Virus record (IMG/VR): IMGVR_UViG_3300025096_000064
Location: 1-35,683 of that record
Source of the DNA: a virus
Direction: 5' to 3' (one strand)
Length of the DNA stretch: 35,683 bases
Shown: positions 26,501 through 33,046 of the stretch, one piece after another
Position numbering within the stretch: position 1 is the stretch's first letter
Layout of the letters: every line of letters begins with the position of its first letter
Program-made: the position numbers and the translations under genes
Notes under the pieces: model-generated
Database searches by the model: none
The model's input: only the letters and a program-made list of their open reading frames with translations
What the model was told of the DNA's origin: nothing

Positions 26501-29289
26501 AACTTTATGGTGAGAGCAGTGGCGCTGAAGCAATTGTTCAAGAAGTCAGACTGATTACTGATGAAACTGGAACAGTTATGGGATCATTCTATATCCCAGA
26601 TGCAAGTATTGACGTTAATCCCAAGTTTACTGCTGGTGATAAGGTATTTAAACTGACAAATAGCGATCTTAACAGCACCTCAACTCAAGTTATTACTAGC
26701 GTCTCTGAGGAAATTTATTCATCTGTTGGGTCTATTCAGTCTGTATATGACGACGTAGCAGCAGTTAAGTTTGCTAGAAAAGTTGACAAGTCACTCTTTA
26801 ATGACTCGGATATCTCAACATTCACTGGCAAGTATCTTGACCCACTCGCACAAACATTTACTGTTGATGATAAGACTGGTGTATATCTCACAAGACTTGA
26901 TATGTTCTTCCAGTCCAAGGACAGTCAGCTGCCTGTAACTTGTCAAATTAGAAGCACTGAGTATCATACTCCATCAGATATCATTCTTCCATTCTCCGAG
27001 GTAACACTTGATAGCAAATGTGTAAATGTGTCCACAGATGCTTCGACTGCAACAAGTTTTATTTTTGAATCTCCAGTATATCTGGAGGGTGGTAAGAAGT
27101 ATGCAATCGTCTTACTCTCAAACTCAAATGAATATCAAATTTGGACATCTAGACTTGGCGAAGTAGATATCAAGACACAATCTGTCGCAACTTCGTCACA
27201 GATTCTTGTATCAACAAAACCAACCATTGGTGCATTGTATAAGTCACAAAATGCTGGTGCTTGGGAACCAAGCATCTTTGATGATATGAAGTTTACTCTG
27301 TATAGAGCAGATTTTGTATCAACTGGAGATATCTCATTCTTTAATCCAAATCTTGCTAGAGGTAATGGACAAGTCCCAGTATTGGTTCAGAATCCTGTAA
27401 TAACCAAATCTAGAAATATTAGACTTGGATTGTCAACTTCAATTGCAAGTAATACTAATCTAATACCAGGAAACACAGTTATTCAACCAACAACTGGTGC
27501 ATCTGGCAATTATATCTCTGCGGTTGGTATTGTATCTGCATTGTCAGTCACCACAGCAGGTATTGGATACACACCATCAACATCAACTCTTACATACAGC
27601 AATATTTCTCTCCAAAATGTAACTGGAGTTGGTAAAAACGCAACTGCAAATGTTGTTGTACAAAACGGTATCGTTGCTGGTATTGAACTTGTCGATGGTG
27701 GATTTGGATATGCAGAAGGTGATGTTGTAACTGCACCTCTGGGTAGTCAAGGTCTTGGTAGTGGATTTAAAGCATCTATTCAAGGAGTTGGAGACTCTAA
27801 CGAGTTAATCTTGGATAACGTCCAAGGAAACTTTGCTCTTGGTATCGCAAATACGTTGTTTGTTTATAATACTGTTGGAGTTGTCACAGCAATCACTGGT
27901 GCTGGAACCAGTCTCCATATCAGTGAACCAATTGATATTGTAACTGATGGTCTTGAGTTTACAATCAATCATAAGAACCACGGTATGCACACACCAACAA
28001 ACTTCGTAAGTATCAATGGAGTCTTGTCAGATGTAGTACCATCGAAGGCAACCACTGGATATAACAAGACATATGATGGTCCAATTGCACTTGATGACGT
28101 TACTGTATATGAAAACTTTGAAGGTGTTGCAATATCTGCTGTTAACCCTGGATATATCTCAATTAATGAAGAAATTATCAAGTATGAAGGTGTAGCGAAC
28201 AGTCAACTCATTGCTGTTACTAGAGCAATTGACGGGTCTATGCCTAAGGCAATTGCTAGTGGAGACATAATCTACAAGTATGAGTTAAATGGTGTATCAC
28301 TGAGAAGAGTTAACAGAACTCATAATCCCAAACCTGGTTCTATTACACTTAACTCTTATGACATTGTTATTGATATGTCAGATACAACTGCTGGTGTCAA
28401 TAGAGGTATAGGAAATAACACTTACAATCCACTTTACTTCAATGAGACTAAGACTGAGGGTGGCAATAACGTTACTGCAACTCAAAATATCCCATACGAA
28501 GCAATCACACCAAACGTCAATCTGTTTGTACCAAATCAGACATCTCTTGATGCGTCGATCAGATCCGTTAGCGGAACTAGCATCAGTGGAAATGAGGTAT
28601 CATTTATTGATAAAGGATTTGAATCAATAGTACTTAATGAAACAAACTATCTCCCAGATCCTAGACTTATCGCATCTAAGATCAATGAAAAACAGATCTT
28701 AAGCACTCTGCCAGGTAACAAGTCTATGACCTTACTGATGAATATGACATCAGATAACCCAAGACTCTCCCCTGTCATTGATACGACCAGAGTTAATATG
28801 ATTACAACATCTAATCGTATTAATAGTGTAGTCACAGATTATGCGGCAGATCCTAGAGTTGATAGTATGTTTGAGGATCCGTCAGATTGTCAGTATGTAA
28901 CTAAGTCAATTAGTTTGAAGAATCCAGCAAATTCTATCAAAGTTTATCTGAACGCACATATCAACAACTACTCTGATTTAAGAGTATTCTACTCAATATC
29001 AAATGAGGACGTTGCAGATCCAATCTTTACACCATTCCCAGGATATGCAAACCTTGATCAAAATGGTCAGGTAATTAATTTGGAGAATAGTGATGGAACA
29101 TCTGATGTAGTTGTTGATAAGAACTACGTGCTTCAGTCTATATCTGATCCAGATAGTTACTCAAATTATGCGTTTACAGCGAACGATCTTGCAGAGTTCA
29201 AATATTTTAGAATCAAGATTGTAATGACATCAACGAATCAGGCATATGTGCCTAAGATCAAGACTATGAGAGCAATTGCTCTAGCGTGA
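20587..29289 (+). CDS. Giant DUF4815-type virion structural protein (2,900 aa)
   Basis: The N-terminal 60 residues (FDPNKNYYKVLFKPGYPVQA, R-E-L-T-T-L-Q-S-I-L, VEQFGNHVFKEGAKVIPG) are the DUF4815 signature found in cyanophage tail proteins. Downstream are 'SGA' modules (97-155, 485-527, 1298-1352, 1968-2025), about six 'DVY-NG-KL' repeats (632-1038), a conserved region with YDYARIRRIVGK near 1377, a short coiled coil (SDISTLEKRIKTLEKF, about 1553-1568), a conserved segment with DPLAQTFTVDDKTGVYLTRL near 2090, two GxGY motifs (about 2323, 2370) and an ID-E-I module (2507-2563). It sits where T4 has gp9 to gp12 and wac, so it probably provides baseplate-to-fibre connections. Exact role unknown. 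Its stop overlaps the next ATG. Confidence 0.85.
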   Translation: MPQETNLNVAPYFDDFDPNKNYYKVLFKPGYPVQARELTTLQSILQNQVEQFGNHVFKEGAKVIPGQTTFNSQYFAVELENSFAGITLSSYASFLVGQTIRGEQSGVRARVEKVLLQSESDKNNTTLYVSYISSNVNNASQAFNSGENLLTEGGIRTSNVIFIENETFATTISDSSTSTGSSFSVEDGVYFLRGTFVNVETQSIILDQYTNTPSYRIGFDVVEEYVTADVDPTLYDNSQGYNNYTAPGADRFKITAVLSKKALSDFEDDNFVEIATIQDGVVRTAPNNSQYNLLNDALASRTYEESGDYYVRPFKLSTLNSLNDNQGNNGVFKVNQLTYEGNTPSDDLALFRLSPGLAYIRGYRVETKAPTFLDVEKPRTTKEYKSQGLNYLTGPSVSLNNVAGTPVLGINTSYTVSLRNSRKAIDKIAAGEEVGLARVYDFALESGSYNATNLDANEWDISLYDIQTYTNITLSQPINVSKSTFVKGKSSGATGFIKDTVTNSKALKLYDTKGSFSAGESFVINGKDDGRIALAITANGLEDVKSIYGFVGAAGTFNADTTLTTKLSLGEATVSLRDLAKNTSVVTLPNLTFANLLKPGNIVSYYNSENFILENSSTKGISTSSVANGQRAFLVYHVPGAEDVYLNGIHLSESEYVSTGSTGIMLNVASYEDDELNVNGFIGGIKDRQEVLAYAGQTVVPFSTTSNLTSSQIANTQLYINGIKIDDSQFSVYSGDEFILLDSPALGNGVQAEFDPYTRGTKVGLTTVTTTVPQTIFASAYAPGNEEVYLNGVKLLKDLEYTAKNGTSVSLNNATSSGDVIEIIENAAGTVTGINTVTAVGLQTGFAGPFVAGKTNVFYNGIKLREGIEYVGSSSSSIYISVGAENGDKVEIIGYGTDRGAGFTTSISENQKIINYDTKNNYVDLFVDGVKYNKTDFSIVQGGTSLEINYPLFVGDLVDTVVFEPGFFTSSKFTTIANQKNFSVIYTIGFVDVYVNGVLFDSTLYTAVDGQTVSFETGLEAGDLVEFISYSTETFDIKNSNVVYLPSYAEIRTINTQGAFTVVTVAPVATITGICNGSLPSTTLNVPNLDLISAKTTTSSDNTLFTAMPRRNISDVNLSSSNLTIRKQYDVTVTNNSTNTISAETNETFLPFDEERYSLTFVDGTIEPLTRDMLTFGAGDTRLTINNVNKFGGAARLVTTLRKINVVSKQKENQRSSSIIVAKSTQVSAGVGTTTLNDGLAYGNYPYGTRVQDEEISLNVPDALSLRGVFESYDTSDPSAPQLVLTALTGPNATTLDLILGETIIGTVSNARGTYVEKKNDVIVEYVASNKKSFAVGEKITFEESGIEAVVADINTGSRDITDSYQLDNGQRDTFYDYARIRRIVGKDAPKKKIKVYFQHAFYDLNDTGDITTVNSYSTIDYSKQVPYYKDLRNTDMIDIRPRVSTYSLTEGSTSPFEFAGRSFTQDGNSAKNILAPDESILLDYSFYLPRIDKVYVNKNGVFKVVSGTPAEQPAPPAAIDDSIEVAEIFLPPYLYNTDNASVKQKKYKRFTMSDISTLEKRIKTLEKFTKLTALESETSNLVISDNNGINKFKSGFIVDSFKNSTNQDLRNGVKNSINPNNGEIRPSHYTTAVDLVLGSSSVIGLGQSSDPYADLNFATDLKGSNIRKTGDVVTLDYTTQEWLSQKFATRTEKLTPYLVNFWEGTVELRPSSDVWVDEVNVEPENLQIAGDYTASIKTVTKVEQFDSQIGFLPTIWNSWNTLWTENLGLLDEAEANSVYPTFYGSDTTQSGTKDWIGLGQVGDEVKSITSDVEASAVSVETSELSVGDIIPMIRSRNVEFVSKRLKPNSQMYAFFDGVDVNQYIIPKLIEVDMVGGAFIVGETIKGYFPSVDYNVSPSDVNPYISFRAAKSNHKTGSYLNPATTFEQNPYETTLNIPTNYSSTSTVVNVDIFSLANEPQGEYYGFINQGMKLYGESSGAEAIVQEVRLITDETGTVMGSFYIPDASIDVNPKFTAGDKVFKLTNSDLNSTSTQVITSVSEEIYSSVGSIQSVYDDVAAVKFARKVDKSLFNDSDISTFTGKYLDPLAQTFTVDDKTGVYLTRLDMFFQSKDSQLPVTCQIRSTEYHTPSDIILPFSEVTLDSKCVNVSTDASTATSFIFESPVYLEGGKKYAIVLLSNSNEYQIWTSRLGEVDIKTQSVATSSQILVSTKPTIGALYKSQNAGAWEPSIFDDMKFTLYRADFVSTGDISFFNPNLARGNGQVPVLVQNPVITKSRNIRLGLSTSIASNTNLIPGNTVIQPTTGASGNYISAVGIVSALSVTTAGIGYTPSTSTLTYSNISLQNVTGVGKNATANVVVQNGIVAGIELVDGGFGYAEGDVVTAPLGSQGLGSGFKASIQGVGDSNELILDNVQGNFALGIANTLFVYNTVGVVTAITGAGTSLHISEPIDIVTDGLEFTINHKNHGMHTPTNFVSINGVLSDVVPSKATTGYNKTYDGPIALDDVTVYENFEGVAISAVNPGYISINEEIIKYEGVANSQLIAVTRAIDGSMPKAIASGDIIYKYELNGVSLRRVNRTHNPKPGSITLNSYDIVIDMSDTTAGVNRGIGNNTYNPLYFNETKTEGGNNVTATQNIPYEAITPNVNLFVPNQTSLDASIRSVSGTSISGNEVSFIDKGFESIVLNETNYLPDPRLIASKINEKQILSTLPGNKSMTLLMNMTSDNPRLSPVIDTTRVNMITTSNRINSVVTDYAADPRVDSMFEDPSDCQYVTKSISLKNPANSIKVYLNAHINNYSDLRVFYSISNEDVADPIFTPFPGYANLDQNGQVINLENSDGTSDVVVDKNYVLQSISDPDSYSNYAFTANDLAEFKYFRIKIVMTSTNQAYVPKIKTMRAIALA
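22480..23700 (+). repeat. About six tandem 'DVY-NG-KL' coding repeats
   Basis: Residues about 632-1038 of the DUF4815 protein carry repeated units centred on EDVYLNGIHL, NTQLYINGIKI, EEVYLNGVKL, TNVFYNGIKL, VDLFVDGVKY and VDVYVNGVLF, each followed by a Tyr or Phe turn, a strand and a G-D-x-V/I-x-x strand. Same unit as residues 1030-1226 of the gp7-like giant. Confidence 0.75.
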
Positions 29290-29519
29290 TGGGAGAATAC
29301 ATTAAAGTCAAAGACAGTCATACTCTCCTGAGAGATCAGGGGAGTAATGCTATTGTAAATGACTCTAAATATGAATATGAGAATTATATGCATCTAAAGA
29401 GGCAAAAAGAAAAAGAAACTGATAAGGTGAATAACCTGGAAAGTGAGATTGATACTCTTAAGAGTGATGTGAGCGAGATAAAGGATCTCTTTAAATCCTT
29501 CATAGAAAAACTGGGGTAA
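29289..29519 (+). CDS. Small coiled-coil protein (76 aa)
   Basis: The ATG at 29289 overlaps the TGA of the preceding giant by one base (TGATG), indicating translational coupling; the in-frame GTG at 29286 is therefore not preferred. The first 30 residues (MGEYIKVKDSHTLLRDQGSN, then VNDSKYEYENY) are followed by a heptad-like coiled coil, KVNNLESEIDTLKSDVSEIK, ending in a short helix. No membrane segment or cysteine. Position between the DUF4815 giant and the MIDAS-motif protein suggests a chaperone, fibre linker or minor structural role, but this is inference. Only 2 nt separate its stop from the next ATG. Confidence 0.8.
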   Translation: MGEYIKVKDSHTLLRDQGSNAIVNDSKYEYENYMHLKRQKEKETDKVNNLESEIDTLKSDVSEIKDLFKSFIEKLG

Positions 29520-29521
29520 AA

Positions 29522-30382
29522 ATGGGATTAATACACGTACCCTTTGATAGAATCGGATCATCTCAAAGGGTAAATCTAAAAGTCGATCAATATGCTGATA
29601 CCATTTACGGTATAAAGTTAGTAGGTTCTGGAGACACTATTTTTGATGTAAGTGGATATGGTTTTTCAGGTTCTATTAAAAAGTATGCTGGATATGCGTC
29701 CTCAACTGCAGAGGATATTGTAACAGTTGGATTTGATACCTCAAATTCTTCGGCAGGTATCGTAACTGTATTGATAAACTCAGGTATCACAACAAATCTT
29801 GATAAAAATAGTCCCAGATATACCTACGAGGTTGTAGCAACTGAGGGGGCGAGTGGATATAAAAGAAGAATAATGGACGGCAATATTGACATCAATGTTG
29901 GGATCTCACAGGCAGAGACTGGTCCAGAGATGAAATGTATTGCTGTTATTGACGAAGCAAGCAATTTTTCAACAGCAACATTTTATGATAAGTGGGCAAG
30001 TTTTAAAACAAATTGGCCCAACAGATTACATTATCTCCTCCAACCAACCACCTCTGGAATTGTATCCTCCAGTATTGATACCATTCTAAATATTCCATCA
30101 AACTATGATAGTGGATTTGGAACATCACCTCAAGTAAAAGGTGTTGCAAGAGATAATGGAATCTCAACCACATCATCTGATTGGTTTGGATTGGTTGGAT
30201 TAGTAACGGGTACAGATACTGAGGTTGCTCTATTTTTAGATCAATCCGGAAGTATGACACAAGCAACAGTTCAAGCATCTCTTACTAGATTTATTGCATC
30301 TTGTACTGATGCTGGTATTTCCATTAGAACAGAAACTAATGCTGCTGAAGACTGGGTAGAACCATTTACAGGGATACTATAA
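29522..30382 (+). CDS. Virion-associated protein with a VWA-like MIDAS motif (286 aa)
   Basis: The N-terminal part is beta-rich, with RVNLKVDQYADTIYGIKLVG near residues 15-34 and a Gly/Ser-rich middle. Near the C-terminus VALFLDQSGSMTQATVQASL carries D-x-S-x-S (D240, S242, S244), the metal-ion-dependent adhesion site of von Willebrand factor A domains, on a hydrophobic strand and followed by an amphipathic helix. Only 47 residues follow the Asp, so just the first strand, helix and next strand of a normal 170-residue VWA fold could be present. Genes with DxSGSM in this neighbourhood have been annotated vrlC-like in cyanomyoviruses, as far as I recall. It probably belongs to the tail or neck; a role in host contact is inference. 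It overlaps the next ATG by 1 nt. Confidence 0.7.
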   Translation: MGLIHVPFDRIGSSQRVNLKVDQYADTIYGIKLVGSGDTIFDVSGYGFSGSIKKYAGYASSTAEDIVTVGFDTSNSSAGIVTVLINSGITTNLDKNSPRYTYEVVATEGASGYKRRIMDGNIDINVGISQAETGPEMKCIAVIDEASNFSTATFYDKWASFKTNWPNRLHYLLQPTTSGIVSSSIDTILNIPSNYDSGFGTSPQVKGVARDNGISTTSSDWFGLVGLVTGTDTEVALFLDQSGSMTQATVQASLTRFIASCTDAGISIRTETNAAEDWVEPFTGIL

Positions 30383-30768
30383 TGGCATTAATACAATTAA
30401 CCGATAACGAAACAATTACCGAAAGTCTAGTGATACCAAAGGGTATTGACTATCAACAACTCTTTACTATCAGAGAGACAGAATCTAATCTTCCGATAGA
30501 TTTTAGTGGATTCTCATCTCATGTTATGACATCAAAAATCAAACAGTTTCCAGAGTCAGTAGCATTTGCAGCAACATTTACTGCTACATTTTCCGATGCT
30601 GCTAACGGAGTTGTCAAACTGGTTTTGACAGATGTTCAAACTGATGCTATCAAGAGAGGTAGATATTTTTATGATGTTGTGCTTACAATTGAGTCCAAAG
30701 CAGGTGCTGATGATGACTCAGATCTTCAAACCGTAAGATTGGCACAAGGTGGTGTAGTTATAGTCTGA
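30382..30768 (+). CDS. Small beta-rich structural protein (128 aa)
   Basis: The ATG at 30382 shares one base with the preceding TAA (TAATG), implying coupled translation. The protein looks like an all-beta Ig-like domain: strands around residues 10-30 (SLVIPKGIDYQQLFTI), 44-52, 62-72 and 78-86, then the motif RGRYFYDVVLTIE (about 91-103) and a last strand ending QGGVVIV. The G-x-Y-x-Y-D-V core with a final G-x-V-x-V strand is common in phage tail and head decoration proteins. It lies directly before the neck genes. No precise family is recognised. Confidence 0.75.
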   Translation: MALIQLTDNETITESLVIPKGIDYQQLFTIRETESNLPIDFSGFSSHVMTSKIKQFPESVAFAATFTATFSDAANGVVKLVLTDVQTDAIKRGRYFYDVVLTIESKAGADDDSDLQTVRLAQGGVVIV

Positions 30769-30774
30769 TAAATA
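30767..30774 (+). promoter_or_regulatory. Late promoter motif GATAAATA upstream of gp13
   Basis: Fits NATAAATA, overlapping the TGA of the preceding gene and 27 nt before the gp13 ATG. It would start a neck and packaging transcript. Confidence 0.6.
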
Positions 30775-30800
30775 GACATAGAAGAATAAGGAATTATTCA

Positions 30801-31658
30801 ATGGCGCAACCAGGAACAAGAGGAGAACTCATAGGATACGTTAAGAGAAAACTGGGAGCGCCAGTTTTGGAAGTCAACGTATCTGATGATCAGTTCGAGG
30901 ACATCATTGACGATGCCGTACAATATTTTCATGAGCGACACTATGATGGTGTCATTCAAACTTATCTGAAGTATAAGGTATCTCAGGCAGATATTGATAG
31001 GGGCAGAGCACCTAATGATACAACCGAGGGATATGGTAGAGAAACCACAACTTCAACGATTGTTGGCACTGCTGTATCATTTGCTTACGAAGAAAATGCC
31101 AACTATTTACAAATACCAGACTCAGTTATTGGGGTAAATAAAATATTTGCATTTGATGAGTTGACCACTAGTGGTCTTATTGGTGGTGGTATGAATGGTA
31201 TGGGAGGAATGCTGGGTGGATATCTAAACAGTATGTCTGGTTGGGGAGCTCAAGATATTTTGTCATACTATATGTCTAAATCATATACAGAGACTCTCAA
31301 TTACTTATTAAGGACTCATAAGCAGATCAGATATAATAAAAGGCAAGATCGTCTTTATCTTGATATTAATTTTAGTGATCTCTCAGTAGGCGATTATTTG
31401 ATCATTGATTGTTGGAGAATTCTAAATCCTGGTGATGCACCTCAGGTTTGGAATGACTCATTCCTTAAAAAATATGCATCTGCTCTTGCTAAGAAGCAAT
31501 GGGGCATGAACCTGATCAAATTTAATGGTGTAAGACTTCCAGGTGGTGTTGAACTCAATGGAAGACAAATTTATGATGATGGTCAGAGAGAAATTGATGA
31601 CCTGATGACGAAGAGTATGACTTATTATGAGATGCCCCCATTAGATCTGATTGGATGA
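30801..31658 (+). CDS. 13: Neck protein gp13
   Basis: The opening MAQPGTRGELIGYVKRKLGA, then DDQFEDIIDDAVQYFHERHYDG (about residues 29-50), is the standard gp13 pattern. At 285 residues it is close to T4 gp13 (309). gp13 and gp14 form the neck that seals the filled head and gives the docking site for the tail. A Gly/Met-rich loop (GGGMNGMGGMLGGYLNSM, about 129-146) may be a flexible surface segment. Conserved features farther on include LRTHKQIRYNKRQDRLYLDI and the DCWRILNP turn. Its stop lies 1 nt before the preferred start of gp14, again suggesting coupling. Confidence 0.94.
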   Translation: MAQPGTRGELIGYVKRKLGAPVLEVNVSDDQFEDIIDDAVQYFHERHYDGVIQTYLKYKVSQADIDRGRAPNDTTEGYGRETTTSTIVGTAVSFAYEENANYLQIPDSVIGVNKIFAFDELTTSGLIGGGMNGMGGMLGGYLNSMSGWGAQDILSYYMSKSYTETLNYLLRTHKQIRYNKRQDRLYLDINFSDLSVGDYLIIDCWRILNPGDAPQVWNDSFLKKYASALAKKQWGMNLIKFNGVRLPGGVELNGRQIYDDGQREIDDLMTKSMTYYEMPPLDLIG

Positions 31659-31659
31659 T

Positions 31660-33021
31660 ATGCTTAATCCATTTTTCACTCAGGGCACCGCTTCTGAGCA
31701 AAATTTAGTCCAGAGTTTAATTAGTGAGCAACTCCGTATGTACGGGGTTGAAGTTTATTATCTTCCTAGAAGATATATGACGACTAATACTGTCATTAAG
31801 GAAGTCATTCAATCAGACTTTAAAGACGCATATCCCATTGAAGCATATGTCAATACATATGATGGATTTGAGGGGCAGGGAACTATCTTATCAAAATTTG
31901 GAGTAACTCCAATTGATGATTTGACTCTTATTATTTCTAGAGAAAGATTTGAAAATTATATTACACCATTATCAAAAAGCATTCCAAACGTAAGACTTGC
32001 AACTCGTCCCAAAGAGGGAGACTTGATTTACTTCCCACTGGGAGATAGACTTTTTGAGATTAAGTTTGTAGAGCACGAGCAACCATTTTATCAACTCCAA
32101 AAGACTTATGTTTATGAGTTGAGATGTGAACTCTTCCGTTATGAGGATGAGGTAATTGATACAAATGTTGAGCAAATTGACGATAATATTGAGAGAGCAG
32201 GATACATTCAAGTCCTCAATTTGGTTGGCATTGGTTCTACAGCAGCTGCTGAAACAACTATTGTCAATGGAGGTTTCCAGTTTGTCACATTGATCGATGA
32301 TGGATTTAACTATGTGGAGTCAACACCAACAGTAGCAATCTCATCAGCACCATCTGGTGGAACAAATGCTAGTGTTATATCATTTACAAATGCTGGATTT
32401 GGTATCAGTGAGGTAGCAATTCTCAATCCTGGTAGAGGTTACACAACAGCACCAGGTATCTCCTTTATCAGTACAACTGGTTCTGGAGCGATTGCGACAA
32501 CTGGTATCGGGACCGTTGGCACTATTGGTATTGTGACTGTTACCAGTGGCGGTTCTGGATATACAACTGCTCCAGGTATTGCATTCTCTGGCGCACCAGG
32601 AGGAGGAACCACAGCAGCAGGTTATGCTCTGCTCACTGATGATTATATCTCCGCAGTTTATATCACTAATGCTGGTGCAGGATATACTCAAATTCCAGGT
32701 ATCACAGTTGCAGCACCAACAACTCTCGGAAGAGGCAACTACAAATATAATGAGGTTGTCACTGGATCTCAGTCTGGCAATACCGCTAGAGTCAAGAGGT
32801 GGAATGGAACTGATAAGACTCTTGAGGTCAGTATCATTACTGGCAGCTTTACTCCAGGTGAAGCAATCAGAGGTTCTGAATCTGGTGCCGTCTACTCATA
32901 TAGAAGTGTACAAGATGACCAAATGAATCCTATTGATCAATTTGCAGAAAATATCATTATCGAATCCGAAGCAGATGGTCTTCTAGACTTTACTAGAAAG
33001 AATCCTTTCGGAGAACCATAA
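31660..33021 (+). CDS. 14: Neck protein gp14 with repeat-module insertion (453 aa)
   Basis: I choose ATG 31660, giving MLNPFFTQGTASEQNLVQSL, the usual gp14 start in cyanophages, over the TTG at 31651 inside gp13. Residues 1-185 are gp14-like (YGVEVYYLPRRYMTTNTVIK, DTYDGFEGQ-type turn, strand-rich middle), and gp14 joins gp13 in the T4 neck. T4 gp14 has 256 residues; the excess here is a block of four GxGY modules (near 213, 257, 297, 338, for example NPGRGYTTAP and NAGAGYTQIP) followed by an 'SGA' module (about 362-416). The last 35 residues (DDQMNPIDQFAENIIIESEA) resume gp14-type sequence, so the modules are inserted rather than appended. Confidence 0.92.
   Translation: MLNPFFTQGTASEQNLVQSLISEQLRMYGVEVYYLPRRYMTTNTVIKEVIQSDFKDAYPIEAYVNTYDGFEGQGTILSKFGVTPIDDLTLIISRERFENYITPLSKSIPNVRLATRPKEGDLIYFPLGDRLFEIKFVEHEQPFYQLQKTYVYELRCELFRYEDEVIDTNVEQIDDNIERAGYIQVLNLVGIGSTAAAETTIVNGGFQFVTLIDDGFNYVESTPTVAISSAPSGGTNASVISFTNAGFGISEVAILNPGRGYTTAPGISFISTTGSGAIATTGIGTVGTIGIVTVTSGGSGYTTAPGIAFSGAPGGGTTAAGYALLTDDYISAVYITNAGAGYTQIPGITVAAPTTLGRGNYKYNEVVTGSQSGNTARVKRWNGTDKTLEVSIITGSFTPGEAIRGSESGAVYSYRSVQDDQMNPIDQFAENIIIESEADGLLDFTRKNPFGEP
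32290..32910 (+). repeat. GxGY and SGA module block inserted in gp14
   Basis: Four GxGY-type units and one G-E-x-I-x-G-x-x-S-G-A unit sit between gp14-like flanks. The units follow the pattern (N/S)-x-G-x-G-Y-T-x-x-P, strand, Gly-rich loop with Ala/Thr, strand, and match units in both giants and gp8. Confidence 0.75.
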
Positions 33022-33024
33022 ATA
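33017..33024 (+). promoter_or_regulatory. Late promoter motif CATAAATA upstream of gp15
   Basis: Fits NATAAATA, overlapping the gp14 stop and 23 nt before the gp15 ATG. Confidence 0.6.
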
Positions 33025-33046
33025 AAAAATATAGTAGTGTCTAAGT

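Noticed and set aside
32300-32700. CRISPR-like array suggested by regularly spaced GGTTCTGGATATAC-type DNA
   Set aside because: The repetition is in the protein (GxGY units), the DNA copies are degenerate, spacing varies and the frame is continuous through gp14.
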